Of a stretch of DNA of 8,170 nt, positions 1-5,864 are shown piece by piece. The stretch is taken from NCBI GenBank assembly GCA_910588885.1, contig CAJUSQ010000127.1:1-8170 (forward strand), given 5' to 3'. The translations under genes and the position numbers were made by a program. The notes beneath the pieces are model-generated. The model was not told the DNA's origin, made no database searches, and saw nothing but the letters and a program-made list of their open reading frames with translations. This DNA comes from an uncultured Lachnospiraceae bacterium. Its GTDB lineage: Bacteria > Bacillota > Clostridia > Lachnospirales > Lachnospiraceae. The number at the start of each line of letters is the position of its first letter. The first letter of the stretch is position 1.

Positions 1-735
1 ATTATCGAACAGTCCATGGAGCAGGCCGTAACGGAGGAATTAAAGCGGCAGGGCGCCGTTTTGCTGGACGAAACACAATCAAAGCAGCTGGGCCGTTTTA
101 TCCTGCGGGCCAACGGCACCATGAACCCAAGAATCGTAGGAAAAAGCTGCTGTGAAATTGCGGAATACGCGGGGCTTTCCGGAATTCCCCAAACGGCCCG
201 GGTGCTGGTGGCAAGGGAAACCAGAGTGGGAGAGGATGCTCCCTATTCCCGGGAAAAACTGGCTCCCATCCTGGGCTTGTTTGTAGAAAAAAATGTGGAT
301 GAGGTGTTAAAGAAAAGCATTGAGATCCTTCATATGGAAGGGGCCGGGCATACCTTCTGTATGCATGCGGAGGATGAAGAACTGGTAAAAAGATTTGCGT
401 TAAAAATGCCGGCTTCCCGTTTTCTGGTAAATACGCCGGGGGCCCTGGGCGGGATCGGGGCCACCACCAAGTTATTCCCGGCCTTGACGTTGGGCTGCGG
501 AGCCGTAGGCGGAAGCTCCACCTCCAATAACATCGGCCCCATGGATGTGATCAACATCCGCCGGGTGGGCTTCGGTACCCGGGAACTGTCCCAGCTGCGG
601 GAAAGCGGCGCCCGGGTTTTGGAGGAGATGGGCTGTCCTGCCCATGTCAATCCCTCCTCAGGCAGTCCGGAAACCATGCTGAATTCCTTCGTGATAGACG
701 AAATTGTGGAACGGATTTTGAAGGAATTGGCATAA
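1..735 (+). CDS. eutE: CoA-acylating acetaldehyde dehydrogenase, EutE-like (C-terminal part)
   Basis: This is the C-terminal half of an acylating aldehyde dehydrogenase, which oxidises acetaldehyde to acetyl-CoA with NAD+ and CoA inside the microcompartment. The frame is open from base 1, so the start, most of the NAD-binding domain and the catalytic cysteine lie upstream; the ATG at 16 is internal. Visible family landmarks are the block GHTFCMHAEDEELVKRFALK and, further on, NTPGALGGIGATT followed by a Gly/Ser-rich segment and NNIGP, as in Firmicute EutE/PduP and the AdhE aldehyde domain. After the catalytic fold ends (about FGTRE) there is a Pro/Ser linker and a terminal amphipathic helix (VIDEIVERILKELA, 691-732), which resembles an encapsulation peptide. 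A BMC shell gene follows after 91 bases. The family is sure. EutE rather than PduP is inferred from eutT, eutH and eutQ downstream. Confidence 0.92.
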   Translation: MIEQSMEQAVTEELKRQGAVLLDETQSKQLGRFILRANGTMNPRIVGKSCCEIAEYAGLSGIPQTARVLVARETRVGEDAPYSREKLAPILGLFVEKNVDEVLKKSIEILHMEGAGHTFCMHAEDEELVKRFALKMPASRFLVNTPGALGGIGATTKLFPALTLGCGAVGGSSTSNNIGPMDVINIRRVGFGTRELSQLRESGARVLEEMGCPAHVNPSSGSPETMLNSFVIDEIVERILKELA

Positions 736-763
736 AAAATTTATTAAAATACAATTTCATTTT

Positions 764-790
764 TTGACGGGAAATTGGAAATTATATAAT
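764..790 (+). promoter_or_regulatory. possible internal promoter before the shell gene
   Basis: The AT-rich gap 736-826 contains TTGACG (764-769) and TATAAT (785-790). Both are close to sigma-A consensus, but the 15-base spacer is shorter than the usual 17. The -10 lies in a perfect 12-base palindrome (780-791). A small hairpin (CAATTTC 752-758 with GAAATTG 771-777) overlaps the -35. It could boost expression of the shell gene and those after it. The short spacer makes this tentative. Confidence 0.3.
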
Positions 791-813
791 TGTGATTTTA
801 TTTTTTGAAAAAT

Positions 814-818
814 GGAGG
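814..818 (+). promoter_or_regulatory. ribosome binding site that sets the shell protein start
   Basis: GGAGG lies 8 bases before the ATG at 827. An in-frame ATG at 812 overlaps this site and so cannot be the real start. The protein therefore begins MANTNALGMIE, which matches where BMC-H proteins normally begin. Confidence 0.8.
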
Positions 819-826
819 AAAACAAA

Positions 827-1141
827 ATGGCAAATACGAATGCGTTAGGAATGATTGAAACAAAGGGACTGGTAGGCGCGATTGAAGCCGCAGATGCCAT
901 GGTAAAGGCCGCCAATGTAGCGCTGGTGGGCAAGGAATCCATCGGAGCCGGATTGGTTACCGTCATGGTACGGGGGGACGTCGGCGCCGTAAAGGCCGCC
1001 ACGGATGCGGGAGCCGCAGCAGCGGAGCGGGTCGGCGAGCTGGTATCCGTTCATGTGATTCCGCGGCCCCATACGGAAGTAGACGTGATCCTGCCCCATT
1101 CCGTAGCCAGGATCTCCGGCCCGACCAGCGATGAGATCTAA
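827..1141 (+). CDS. eutM: hexameric BMC shell protein (EutM/PduA-like)
   Basis: A 104-residue protein of the single-BMC-domain family (PF00936). Such proteins form cyclic hexamers that tile the facets of microcompartment shells and let small substrates through a central pore. The sequence is canonical along its length: ALGMIETKGL at the N-terminus, the AADAMVKAANV helix, VMVRGDVGAVKAATDAG, and VSVHVIPRPHTEVD near the C-terminus. The pore loop reads I39-G40-A41-G42, where PduA has GSG and EutM has GGG, so Ala lines the pore. The start at 827 is set by GGAGG at 814-818. The C-terminal tail after ILP is short and probably flexible. It sits between eutE and the eutT-pduL fusion, 26 bases before the latter. 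The family is certain; EutM versus PduA naming depends on context. Confidence 0.95.
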   Translation: MANTNALGMIETKGLVGAIEAADAMVKAANVALVGKESIGAGLVTVMVRGDVGAVKAATDAGAAAAERVGELVSVHVIPRPHTEVDVILPHSVARISGPTSDEI

Positions 1142-1167
1142 GAAGCAGCGGAAAGAAAGGGAAGATT

Positions 1168-2394
1168 ATGGAGAGGCAGAGAATGGAAGGACAGTCGCCG
1201 GAGCAGATCCGCCGTCTTGTCCGTGAGGCCGTTGCCAGGGCCATACAAAGCGGAGGGATCCTGTCCAGGGAGCCGGAAAAACCGGAGCATATGACCCATC
1301 TGCGGGATGGGGAACTGGTATATAAAGACCATCCCAGAATTGCATTCCGGGGGGCCATTGATTCCCTGGAATCGGAAATTATCCTGGTACAGGGAAAGGC
1401 GCGGGAGCAGAAGCAAAGCGGGCTGTATGAAGATCTGGAAGAAGTCATAAAGGTCATTCGCCGGCTGCTCCGCTGTGAGGTTTCCGGGGAGCAGGTAGGG
1501 GAGGTGACGATTGCGGGGCTTTCCTTGGAACAGCTTCGGGAGCATTCCCACCATCCCAGCCGCTACTACGGAATGAAACACTTTCTTCCGACGGCAGCCC
1601 ATGGCACCCTTGTGGCGGGCCTGAACCGCCTAAGGACCCTGGCCCGGGAAACGGAGCTTACGGCTTACCGGGCATTTAAACAGGAGAACGGGGAAGCAGG
1701 CCGGGAAGATATCCTTCGGGTGTGCAACCGCCTTTCTTCCTTGTTCTGGATTATGATGTTTCGGGTGCTGACCGGAGTGTACCGGGAAGAAGGGCTGATT
1801 CCCGTAGAAGCTTCGGGGCGGCATGTCCATTTAAGCCGGAAGGATGTCGAATGTTTGTTTGGCCCTGGATATCAGTTGACCAAAGACCGGGATCTGTCCC
1901 AGCCGGGACAATATGCCTGCAAGGAACGGGTTTCCGTTACCGGGCCAAAGGGCACCATCCAAAATGTAGTGGTGCTGGGGCCGGAACGGGAAGAAACCCA
2001 GGTGGAAGTGTCCTTTACCGACGGACTGGCCCTGGGGATTCAGCCGCCGGTGCGGCTAAGCGGGGAAGTTGCGGATACCCCCGGAGCCGTTCTGTCCCGG
2101 GGTGAAAGACAGCTGACCCTTAAAAGGGGCGTAATTGTGGCAAAACGCCATGTCCATGTGGCGAAAAAGGATGCCGAGCTCCTGGGCGTAAGGGACAAAG
2201 AAATTGTAAGCATTGAAATTTTAAGCAAACGGCCTGTGGTTTTAAAGGATACGGTGGTGCGGGTCAGCGAATCCTTTGCCACCTATGCCCATATTGATTA
2301 TGACGAAGCCAATGCCTGCGGTTTTGAAAAAGGCGTTTACTGCCGGATTCGAAAGCAGCCTTCCGGTGAAGAAGCCGGGAACGGCGGCTGCTGA
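1168..2394 (+). CDS. eutT-pduL: fusion of EutT-like cobalamin adenosyltransferase and PduL phosphotransacylase
   Basis: A 408-residue two-domain protein. Residues about 42-205 match EutT-type ATP:cob(I)alamin adenosyltransferases: YKDHPRIAFRGAIDSLE, then a LSxEQLREHSHHPSRY block, PTAAHG, LNRLRTLARETE and ILRVCNRLSS. This domain makes adenosylcobalamin for ethanolamine ammonia-lyase. Residues about 209-397 match PduL, which exchanges acyl-CoA and phosphate to give acyl phosphate: RHVHLS (His219, His221), AKRHVHV (His328, His330) and H375IDYDEAN are the expected zinc ligands. The enteric EutT N-terminal region with its HX11CCX2C metal motif is absent. An amphipathic helix at residues 9-27 looks like an encapsulation peptide. 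The start at 1168 follows an AAAGGGAAG site; ATG 1183 is a weaker alternative. Domain calls are firm; luminal location is inferred. Confidence 0.92.
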   Translation: MERQRMEGQSPEQIRRLVREAVARAIQSGGILSREPEKPEHMTHLRDGELVYKDHPRIAFRGAIDSLESEIILVQGKAREQKQSGLYEDLEEVIKVIRRLLRCEVSGEQVGEVTIAGLSLEQLREHSHHPSRYYGMKHFLPTAAHGTLVAGLNRLRTLARETELTAYRAFKQENGEAGREDILRVCNRLSSLFWIMMFRVLTGVYREEGLIPVEASGRHVHLSRKDVECLFGPGYQLTKDRDLSQPGQYACKERVSVTGPKGTIQNVVVLGPEREETQVEVSFTDGLALGIQPPVRLSGEVADTPGAVLSRGERQLTLKRGVIVAKRHVHVAKKDAELLGVRDKEIVSIEILSKRPVVLKDTVVRVSESFATYAHIDYDEANACGFEKGVYCRIRKQPSGEEAGNGGC

Positions 2395-2441
2395 TTCCCC
2401 GGCGCCGAATCACAAAAGCCAGGCGGAAACGGAGGAAAAAT

Positions 2442-3254
2442 ATGAACATCAGTTCGATTTCGAAAGAAACCCTGAACCGATTGGCAGACCAGGTGATGGA
2501 AGAGCTGAACCGCCGATGGGAAGCGGAGCATTCCGGGCCGGCTTTAAAAACCGAGCCGGCTCAAAATGCCGGACAGGCCCAAAACGCCGGGCCGGCCCAA
2601 AAAACCGGGCAGCAGGAAAGGGCCGGAGTACCGGAACTATTGCACGGCACGGACAGGGCCCCCGAAAAGCTGCTGCTGCTGGGAAGTTTGCCCCAGGCGG
2701 AGCTTCAGGCATTACAGGGCAGATATGAAGTGGTGCGGGAAATGACGGGGGAGTGGGATGTGCTTTTGTCCGCCGGACTGTCGGTGGAAACCATGGCTTA
2801 CGTGGCCCATGGCATAGCCGCCACTCCAAAAGCCGCCTGTATGCTGCAGGGGCTTTTGCGCGGAAGACAAATATGCCTGCTGGAACAGGGAATGGAATAT
2901 TTCCGATATAAAGAAACCGCTCCCAAAACCGTCTACCTGCTTTACCAGAATCAGGAAAAAGAGCTGCGCCGGATGGGAATCCGGTTTCTGCAGCATTCCA
3001 TGGACCTGCTGGATGAGGAAACCGGAACAAACACATGTTTTGATATGACAGAGAGAGATGAGCCGGACAGGCGCTGCCAGAAGCCGGAGGGGCCGGAAGC
3101 AGATCTGCGTCATCTCATGCTGCTGCAGGAATCCGAGGTGATCCGGGCCAGGGGGATGGGGTACCGCAGGATCTGTCTGAACCAAAAAGCAAAAATTACG
3201 CCCCTGGCTTTGGATTATCTGAAAAATCACGGCCTGACGATCCGCAGGCAGTAA
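2442..3254 (+). CDS. BMC-associated flavoprotein-like protein (eut_hyp-like), function unknown
   Basis: A 270-residue protein found where Firmicute eut operons carry the uncharacterised 'eut_hyp' protein (TIGR02536-like; from memory, not searched). Residues 5-26 form an amphipathic helix (SISKETLNRLADQVMEELNR) like an encapsulation peptide, and a Pro/Ala/Gln linker with a three-fold 6-residue repeat follows (about 30-65). The core (about 75-185) starts with a beta strand, KLLLLGSLP, and holds DVLLSAGLSVETMAYVAHG (106-124). That segment resembles the 'DLLVIAPLTANTLAKIANG' region of PF02441 flavoproteins, so FMN binding is possible but unproven. The C-terminus ends with ITPLALDYLKNHGLTI (252-267), a short motif also seen near the N-termini of enteric EutT and EutQ. 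GGAGG sits 7 bases before the start. It lies 47 bases after eutT-pduL and just before eutH, so it is operonic. Confidence 0.85.
   Translation: MNISSISKETLNRLADQVMEELNRRWEAEHSGPALKTEPAQNAGQAQNAGPAQKTGQQERAGVPELLHGTDRAPEKLLLLGSLPQAELQALQGRYEVVREMTGEWDVLLSAGLSVETMAYVAHGIAATPKAACMLQGLLRGRQICLLEQGMEYFRYKETAPKTVYLLYQNQEKELRRMGIRFLQHSMDLLDEETGTNTCFDMTERDEPDRRCQKPEGPEADLRHLMLLQESEVIRARGMGYRRICLNQKAKITPLALDYLKNHGLTIRRQ
2559..2612 (+). repeat. three tandem 18-base repeats coding for a linker
   Basis: Three successive 18-base units encode AQNAGQ, AQNAGP and AQKTGQ (residues 40-57 of the flavoprotein-like protein). The units are close but not identical. They lie in the disordered linker between the predicted encapsulation helix and the folded core, so copy number could vary between strains without breaking the fold. 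Confidence 0.75.
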
Positions 3255-3259
3255 GGAGG
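3253..3259 (+). promoter_or_regulatory. ribosome binding site that sets a TTG start for eutH
   Basis: AAGGAGG lies 8 bases before TTG at 3268. The upstream in-frame GTG at 3259 overlaps the site itself and is unusable. Starting at TTG gives MSINEVIIYIM, which matches the usual EutH N-terminus. TTG is a weak start codon, which may limit the amount of membrane transporter. Confidence 0.75.
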
Positions 3260-3267
3260 TGTTTCTT

Positions 3268-4347
3268 TTGAGCATCAATGAAGTTATTATTTACATTATG
3301 GTGGTGTTTGCCGCATTAGGAGCCGTGGACCGGATCATCGGGAACCGTTTCGGGCTGGGAGAAAAATTCGAGGAAGGGGTTCTGGCGATCGGCGCTTTGT
3401 CGATGTCTATGGTAGGGATTATCGCATTGGCGCCTGTGATTGCAGATCTGTTAAAGCCTGTGATCGTTCCGGTATTCGGACTGCTGGGCGCGGACCCTGC
3501 CATGTTTGCCGGCTCGATTTTAGCCAATGACATGGGCGGCGCTCCCCTGGCCCAGACGGAAGAAGCCGGAAACTTCGGGGGCCTGATCGTAGGGGCCATG
3601 CTGGGGCCCACGATTGTATTTACGATTCCGGTGGCCCTTGGCATCATTGAAGAAGCCGACCGGAAATACCTGGCTACCGGGGTTCTGGCCGGGGTGATTA
3701 CGATCCCGGTGGGCTCCTTTGCAGGCGGGCTCTGCGCCGGATATTCCCTGGGAATGGTGCTGCGGAACCTGATCCCCATAATTATTTTTGCAGTTTTAAT
3801 CGCCTTAGGCTTATGGAAATTCCAAAACGCCATGATTACTGGCTTTACCTGGTTCGGAAAATTCGTGGTGGCAGTGATTACTTTGGGGCTTGGAGCCGGG
3901 ATCATCGAAGCTCTCACCGGATTTGTAGTGATCCCCGGCATGAATCCCATCAGCGACGGATTTGAAATTGTGGCGGACATTGCCATTGTGTTGGCAGGCG
4001 CGTTTCCTCTGGTCTACGTAATTACGAAGGTATTTAAAAAGCCACTGCTAAGCCTTGGAAAGCTTTTGGGCATGAATGAAGTGGCGGCAGCGGGCCTGGT
4101 AGCCAGCCTTGCCAACAGCATCCCCATGTTCGGTATGATGAAAGACATGGACCGGCGGGGGAAGGTGCTGAATGTGGCCTTCGCCGTGTCGGCAGCTTTT
4201 GTATTCGGCGACCATCTGGGCTTTACCGCCGGATTTAATCCTGATTTTATTTTTCCAATGATTATTGGAAAATTAGTGGGCGGAATTACGGCAATTGCAG
4301 CAGCATATTGGATTACCAGGTCTTACGGAAAGGAAGGGAACGCATGA
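3268..4347 (+). CDS. eutH: ethanolamine transporter EutH
   Basis: A 359-residue polytopic inner-membrane protein of the EutH family (PF04346), at the family's usual length. It admits ethanolamine, mainly when external levels or pH are low. The whole chain is hydrophobic, with around ten membrane segments. Conserved blocks include FGLGEKFEEG near the N-terminus, LANDMGGAPLAQTEE (about 85-99), GMNPISDGFE in the middle, SLANSIPMFGMMKDMD (about 280-295) and AFVFGDHLGFTAGF (about 310-323). The start is TTG 3268, chosen from the ribosome binding site at 3253-3259. The stop overlaps the eutQ start by four bases (ATGA), a sign of translational coupling. Its presence is the best evidence that this BMC handles ethanolamine rather than propanediol or choline. 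Confidence 0.96.
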   Translation: MSINEVIIYIMVVFAALGAVDRIIGNRFGLGEKFEEGVLAIGALSMSMVGIIALAPVIADLLKPVIVPVFGLLGADPAMFAGSILANDMGGAPLAQTEEAGNFGGLIVGAMLGPTIVFTIPVALGIIEEADRKYLATGVLAGVITIPVGSFAGGLCAGYSLGMVLRNLIPIIIFAVLIALGLWKFQNAMITGFTWFGKFVVAVITLGLGAGIIEALTGFVVIPGMNPISDGFEIVADIAIVLAGAFPLVYVITKVFKKPLLSLGKLLGMNEVAAAGLVASLANSIPMFGMMKDMDRRGKVLNVAFAVSAAFVFGDHLGFTAGFNPDFIFPMIIGKLVGGITAIAAAYWITRSYGKEGNA

Positions 4348-4907
4348 GCGCCGAAGGAATGACGGGAAAGAACACCCGGGCCGGAATCAGCCGGGAAATT
4401 GTTGAGCAGATGATTCTTCAGGTTTTGCAGGAAAAATTCGGAAACGAAACCGGGACGGCAGAATGGGTAATGAAGGGCACCTCACAGGAAGGTACCTGCC
4501 AAAAAGGAGAAAAAGAAGACCTCGTTGGGGATGCGGAGAAAAAGGAACGGGCCGAGGGCCTGATCAAGGTGGAGGTTCCCCGGGTCAAAACCCTTCCGAA
4601 GGACCGGCTGGATACCGGAAACCCGGCGGATGTGGTCTATACCCATGACCTGTTTTCATTGGAAGAAAGCCCGCGGCTGGGCTGCGGTGTGATGGAAATG
4701 GAAGGGACGACCTTTGACTGGCATCTGGATTATGATGAAATCGACTATGTTATGGAAGGAACCCTGACCATTATAAAAAACGGAAATTGCGTTACGGCCG
4801 GGCCGGGGGAACTGATCCTGATTCCGAAAGGCTCCTCCATCCAGTTTTCCGTGCCGGGAAAAGCCCGGTTTTTATATGTAACCTATCCGGCGGATTGGAA
4901 CGGATAA
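4344..4907 (+). CDS. eutQ: EutQ-like cupin protein
   Basis: A 187-residue protein whose C-terminal part (about 100-187) is a EutQ cupin: WHLDYDEIDYVMEGTLTII (127-145), then AGPGELILIPKGSSIQFS, and PGKARFLYVTYPADW at the end. Enteric EutQ has acetate kinase activity and is needed during anoxic growth on ethanolamine; both roles are known for the family and inferred here. The N-terminus differs from enteric EutQ: residues 15-32 form an amphipathic helix (ISREIVEQMILQVLQEKF) like an encapsulation peptide, joined to the cupin by a charged Gly/Lys/Glu-rich linker (about 33-72). The ATG at 4344 overlaps the eutH stop and follows an AAGGAAGGG site; an upstream ATG at 4308 lies inside eutH and is less likely. 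It is the last gene of the operon. Confidence 0.93.
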   Translation: MSAEGMTGKNTRAGISREIVEQMILQVLQEKFGNETGTAEWVMKGTSQEGTCQKGEKEDLVGDAEKKERAEGLIKVEVPRVKTLPKDRLDTGNPADVVYTHDLFSLEESPRLGCGVMEMEGTTFDWHLDYDEIDYVMEGTLTIIKNGNCVTAGPGELILIPKGSSIQFSVPGKARFLYVTYPADWNG

Positions 4908-4979
4908 GGCTTTCTGCCCTGCGCATGTTTGAAAATTACTTTCCGGCAGATGGAAACGCGCGCTAAAACAGAAAGCCTT
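4906..4979. repeat. 11-base inverted repeat after eutQ
   Basis: AAGGCTTTCTG (4906-4916, overlapping the eutQ stop) is the exact reverse complement of CAGAAAGCCTT (4969-4979). The 52-base interior has a smaller TTTCC/GGAAA hairpin and GCGC/GCGC arms, so a branched fold is possible. There is no T-run, so this is not a classical intrinsic terminator for either strand. It may protect or end the 3' end of the eut mRNA. Confidence 0.6.
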
Positions 4980-4987
4980 CTCAGAGC

Positions 4988-5025
4988 CGGGAAACAGGAC
5001 ATACCAAAGCAGGGCCTGTTTCCCG
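4988..5025. terminator. hairpin between convergent operons, possible terminator
   Basis: CGGGAAACAGG (4988-4998) pairs perfectly with CCTGTTTCCCG (5015-5025) around a 16-base loop. It lies between the ends of eutQ and the permease gene, where a bidirectional terminator would be expected. Neither side has a T-run, so the ending may be weak or depend on Rho. Confidence 0.5.
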
Positions 5026-5066
5026 ACCGGATTTCGAAACCATGCAGCAGCGCTTATGTTACATAA

Positions 5067-5864
5067 TTACAGCCGCTTCAGATAACGCTTCTCCGCAATT
5101 CCCAAAAGCCCGTAGAGCAGCATGGCCATGATGCAGAGCAGTACAATGCTCATAATCACCCAGTCCAGTTTGAAAACCTGACTGCCATAAATGATCAGAT
5201 ATCCAAGGCCGCTGCGGGCTGCGATGAATTCTCCGATAATAACCCCCACAAGGCAAAGGCCGATGTTGACCTTCATCAGGGAAAACAGCGTCGGGATGTT
5301 GGAAGGAAGGATGACCTTTGTCATCACATGGTATTTTTTCCCGCCCAGGCTGTAAATCAGCTTGATTTTTTCCGGGTCCACGGCCTGAAAGCTGGTGTAT
5401 AAGCTTAAGATGGAGCCAAAAATGGCCACGGACATGCCGGTAACAATGATGGTTTTGTAATTGGCCCCCAGCCATACGATGAGAAGGGGCGCAAGGGCCG
5501 ATTTGGGCAGGCTGTTTAAGATGACCAGATAAGGTTCCAATGTTTCGGAAAGCTTCTGGTTGAACCAGAGCAGAATCGTAATGGCCAGGGCGAAGGCAAT
5601 GACCAGAAAAAAACTGACCACGGTTTCCAGTAAGGTGATCCCGACATGGTTTAGCAGGGATTTGTCCATCAGCATCTGATAAAAGCAAAGCAGGACCTTG
5701 GATGGGCTGCTGAAAATAAAGGAATCAAGAAATCCAAGGGCCGCCGCGCCTTCCCAAAGGCCGATAAACAGGATAAAAATTAAAAAACGGCTGCAAAGCA
5801 CGGTTCGTTTGTGCCGTTTGCGTTCCGTCAGGAATTTTTGCTGGGCAATGGATATTTCACTCAT
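5067..5864 (-). CDS. ABC transporter permease, SsuC/TauC/ThiX type
   Basis: A 265-residue membrane permease of the binding-protein-dependent family (PF00528), close to SsuC, TauC, NrtB and ThiX. About six membrane segments follow a basic N-terminus (RKRHKR, residues 15-20). The loop that touches the ATPase is visible at about 171-192 (YSLGGKKYHVMTKVILPSNI), followed by GEFIAARSGLGYLI (211-224), which is typical of the group. The start ATG at 5864 overlaps the end of the ATPase gene by 8 bases and has AAGGAG upstream, so the two are translationally coupled. The substrate cannot be read from the permease; relatives carry sulfonates, taurine, nitrate, cyanate or pyrimidine thiamine precursors. 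No substrate-binding protein gene is seen next to it. Confidence 0.9.
   Translation of the reverse strand: MSEISIAQQKFLTERKRHKRTVLCSRFLIFILFIGLWEGAAALGFLDSFIFSSPSKVLLCFYQMLMDKSLLNHVGITLLETVVSFFLVIAFALAITILLWFNQKLSETLEPYLVILNSLPKSALAPLLIVWLGANYKTIIVTGMSVAIFGSILSLYTSFQAVDPEKIKLIYSLGGKKYHVMTKVILPSNIPTLFSLMKVNIGLCLVGVIIGEFIAARSGLGYLIIYGSQVFKLDWVIMSIVLLCIMAMLLYGLLGIAEKRYLKRL

Noticed and set aside
752..810. Possible ANTAR (EutV-type) antiterminator hairpin pair before the shell gene
   Set aside because: One small stem (752-758/771-777) has a 12-base loop rather than the hexaloop expected of EutV targets, and the second stem is only an AT palindrome. Not enough to call.
2449..3278. Long - strand open frames (195 and 188 codons) across the flavoprotein-like gene
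   Set aside because: They mirror a GC-rich + strand gene, match no family and lack start signals; the + strand gene has a clear ribosome binding site and operon context.
3291..3986. 231-codon open frame on the - strand across eutH
   Set aside because: EutH on the + strand is a clear conserved family; the antisense frame is Pro/Thr/Ser-rich shadow sequence.
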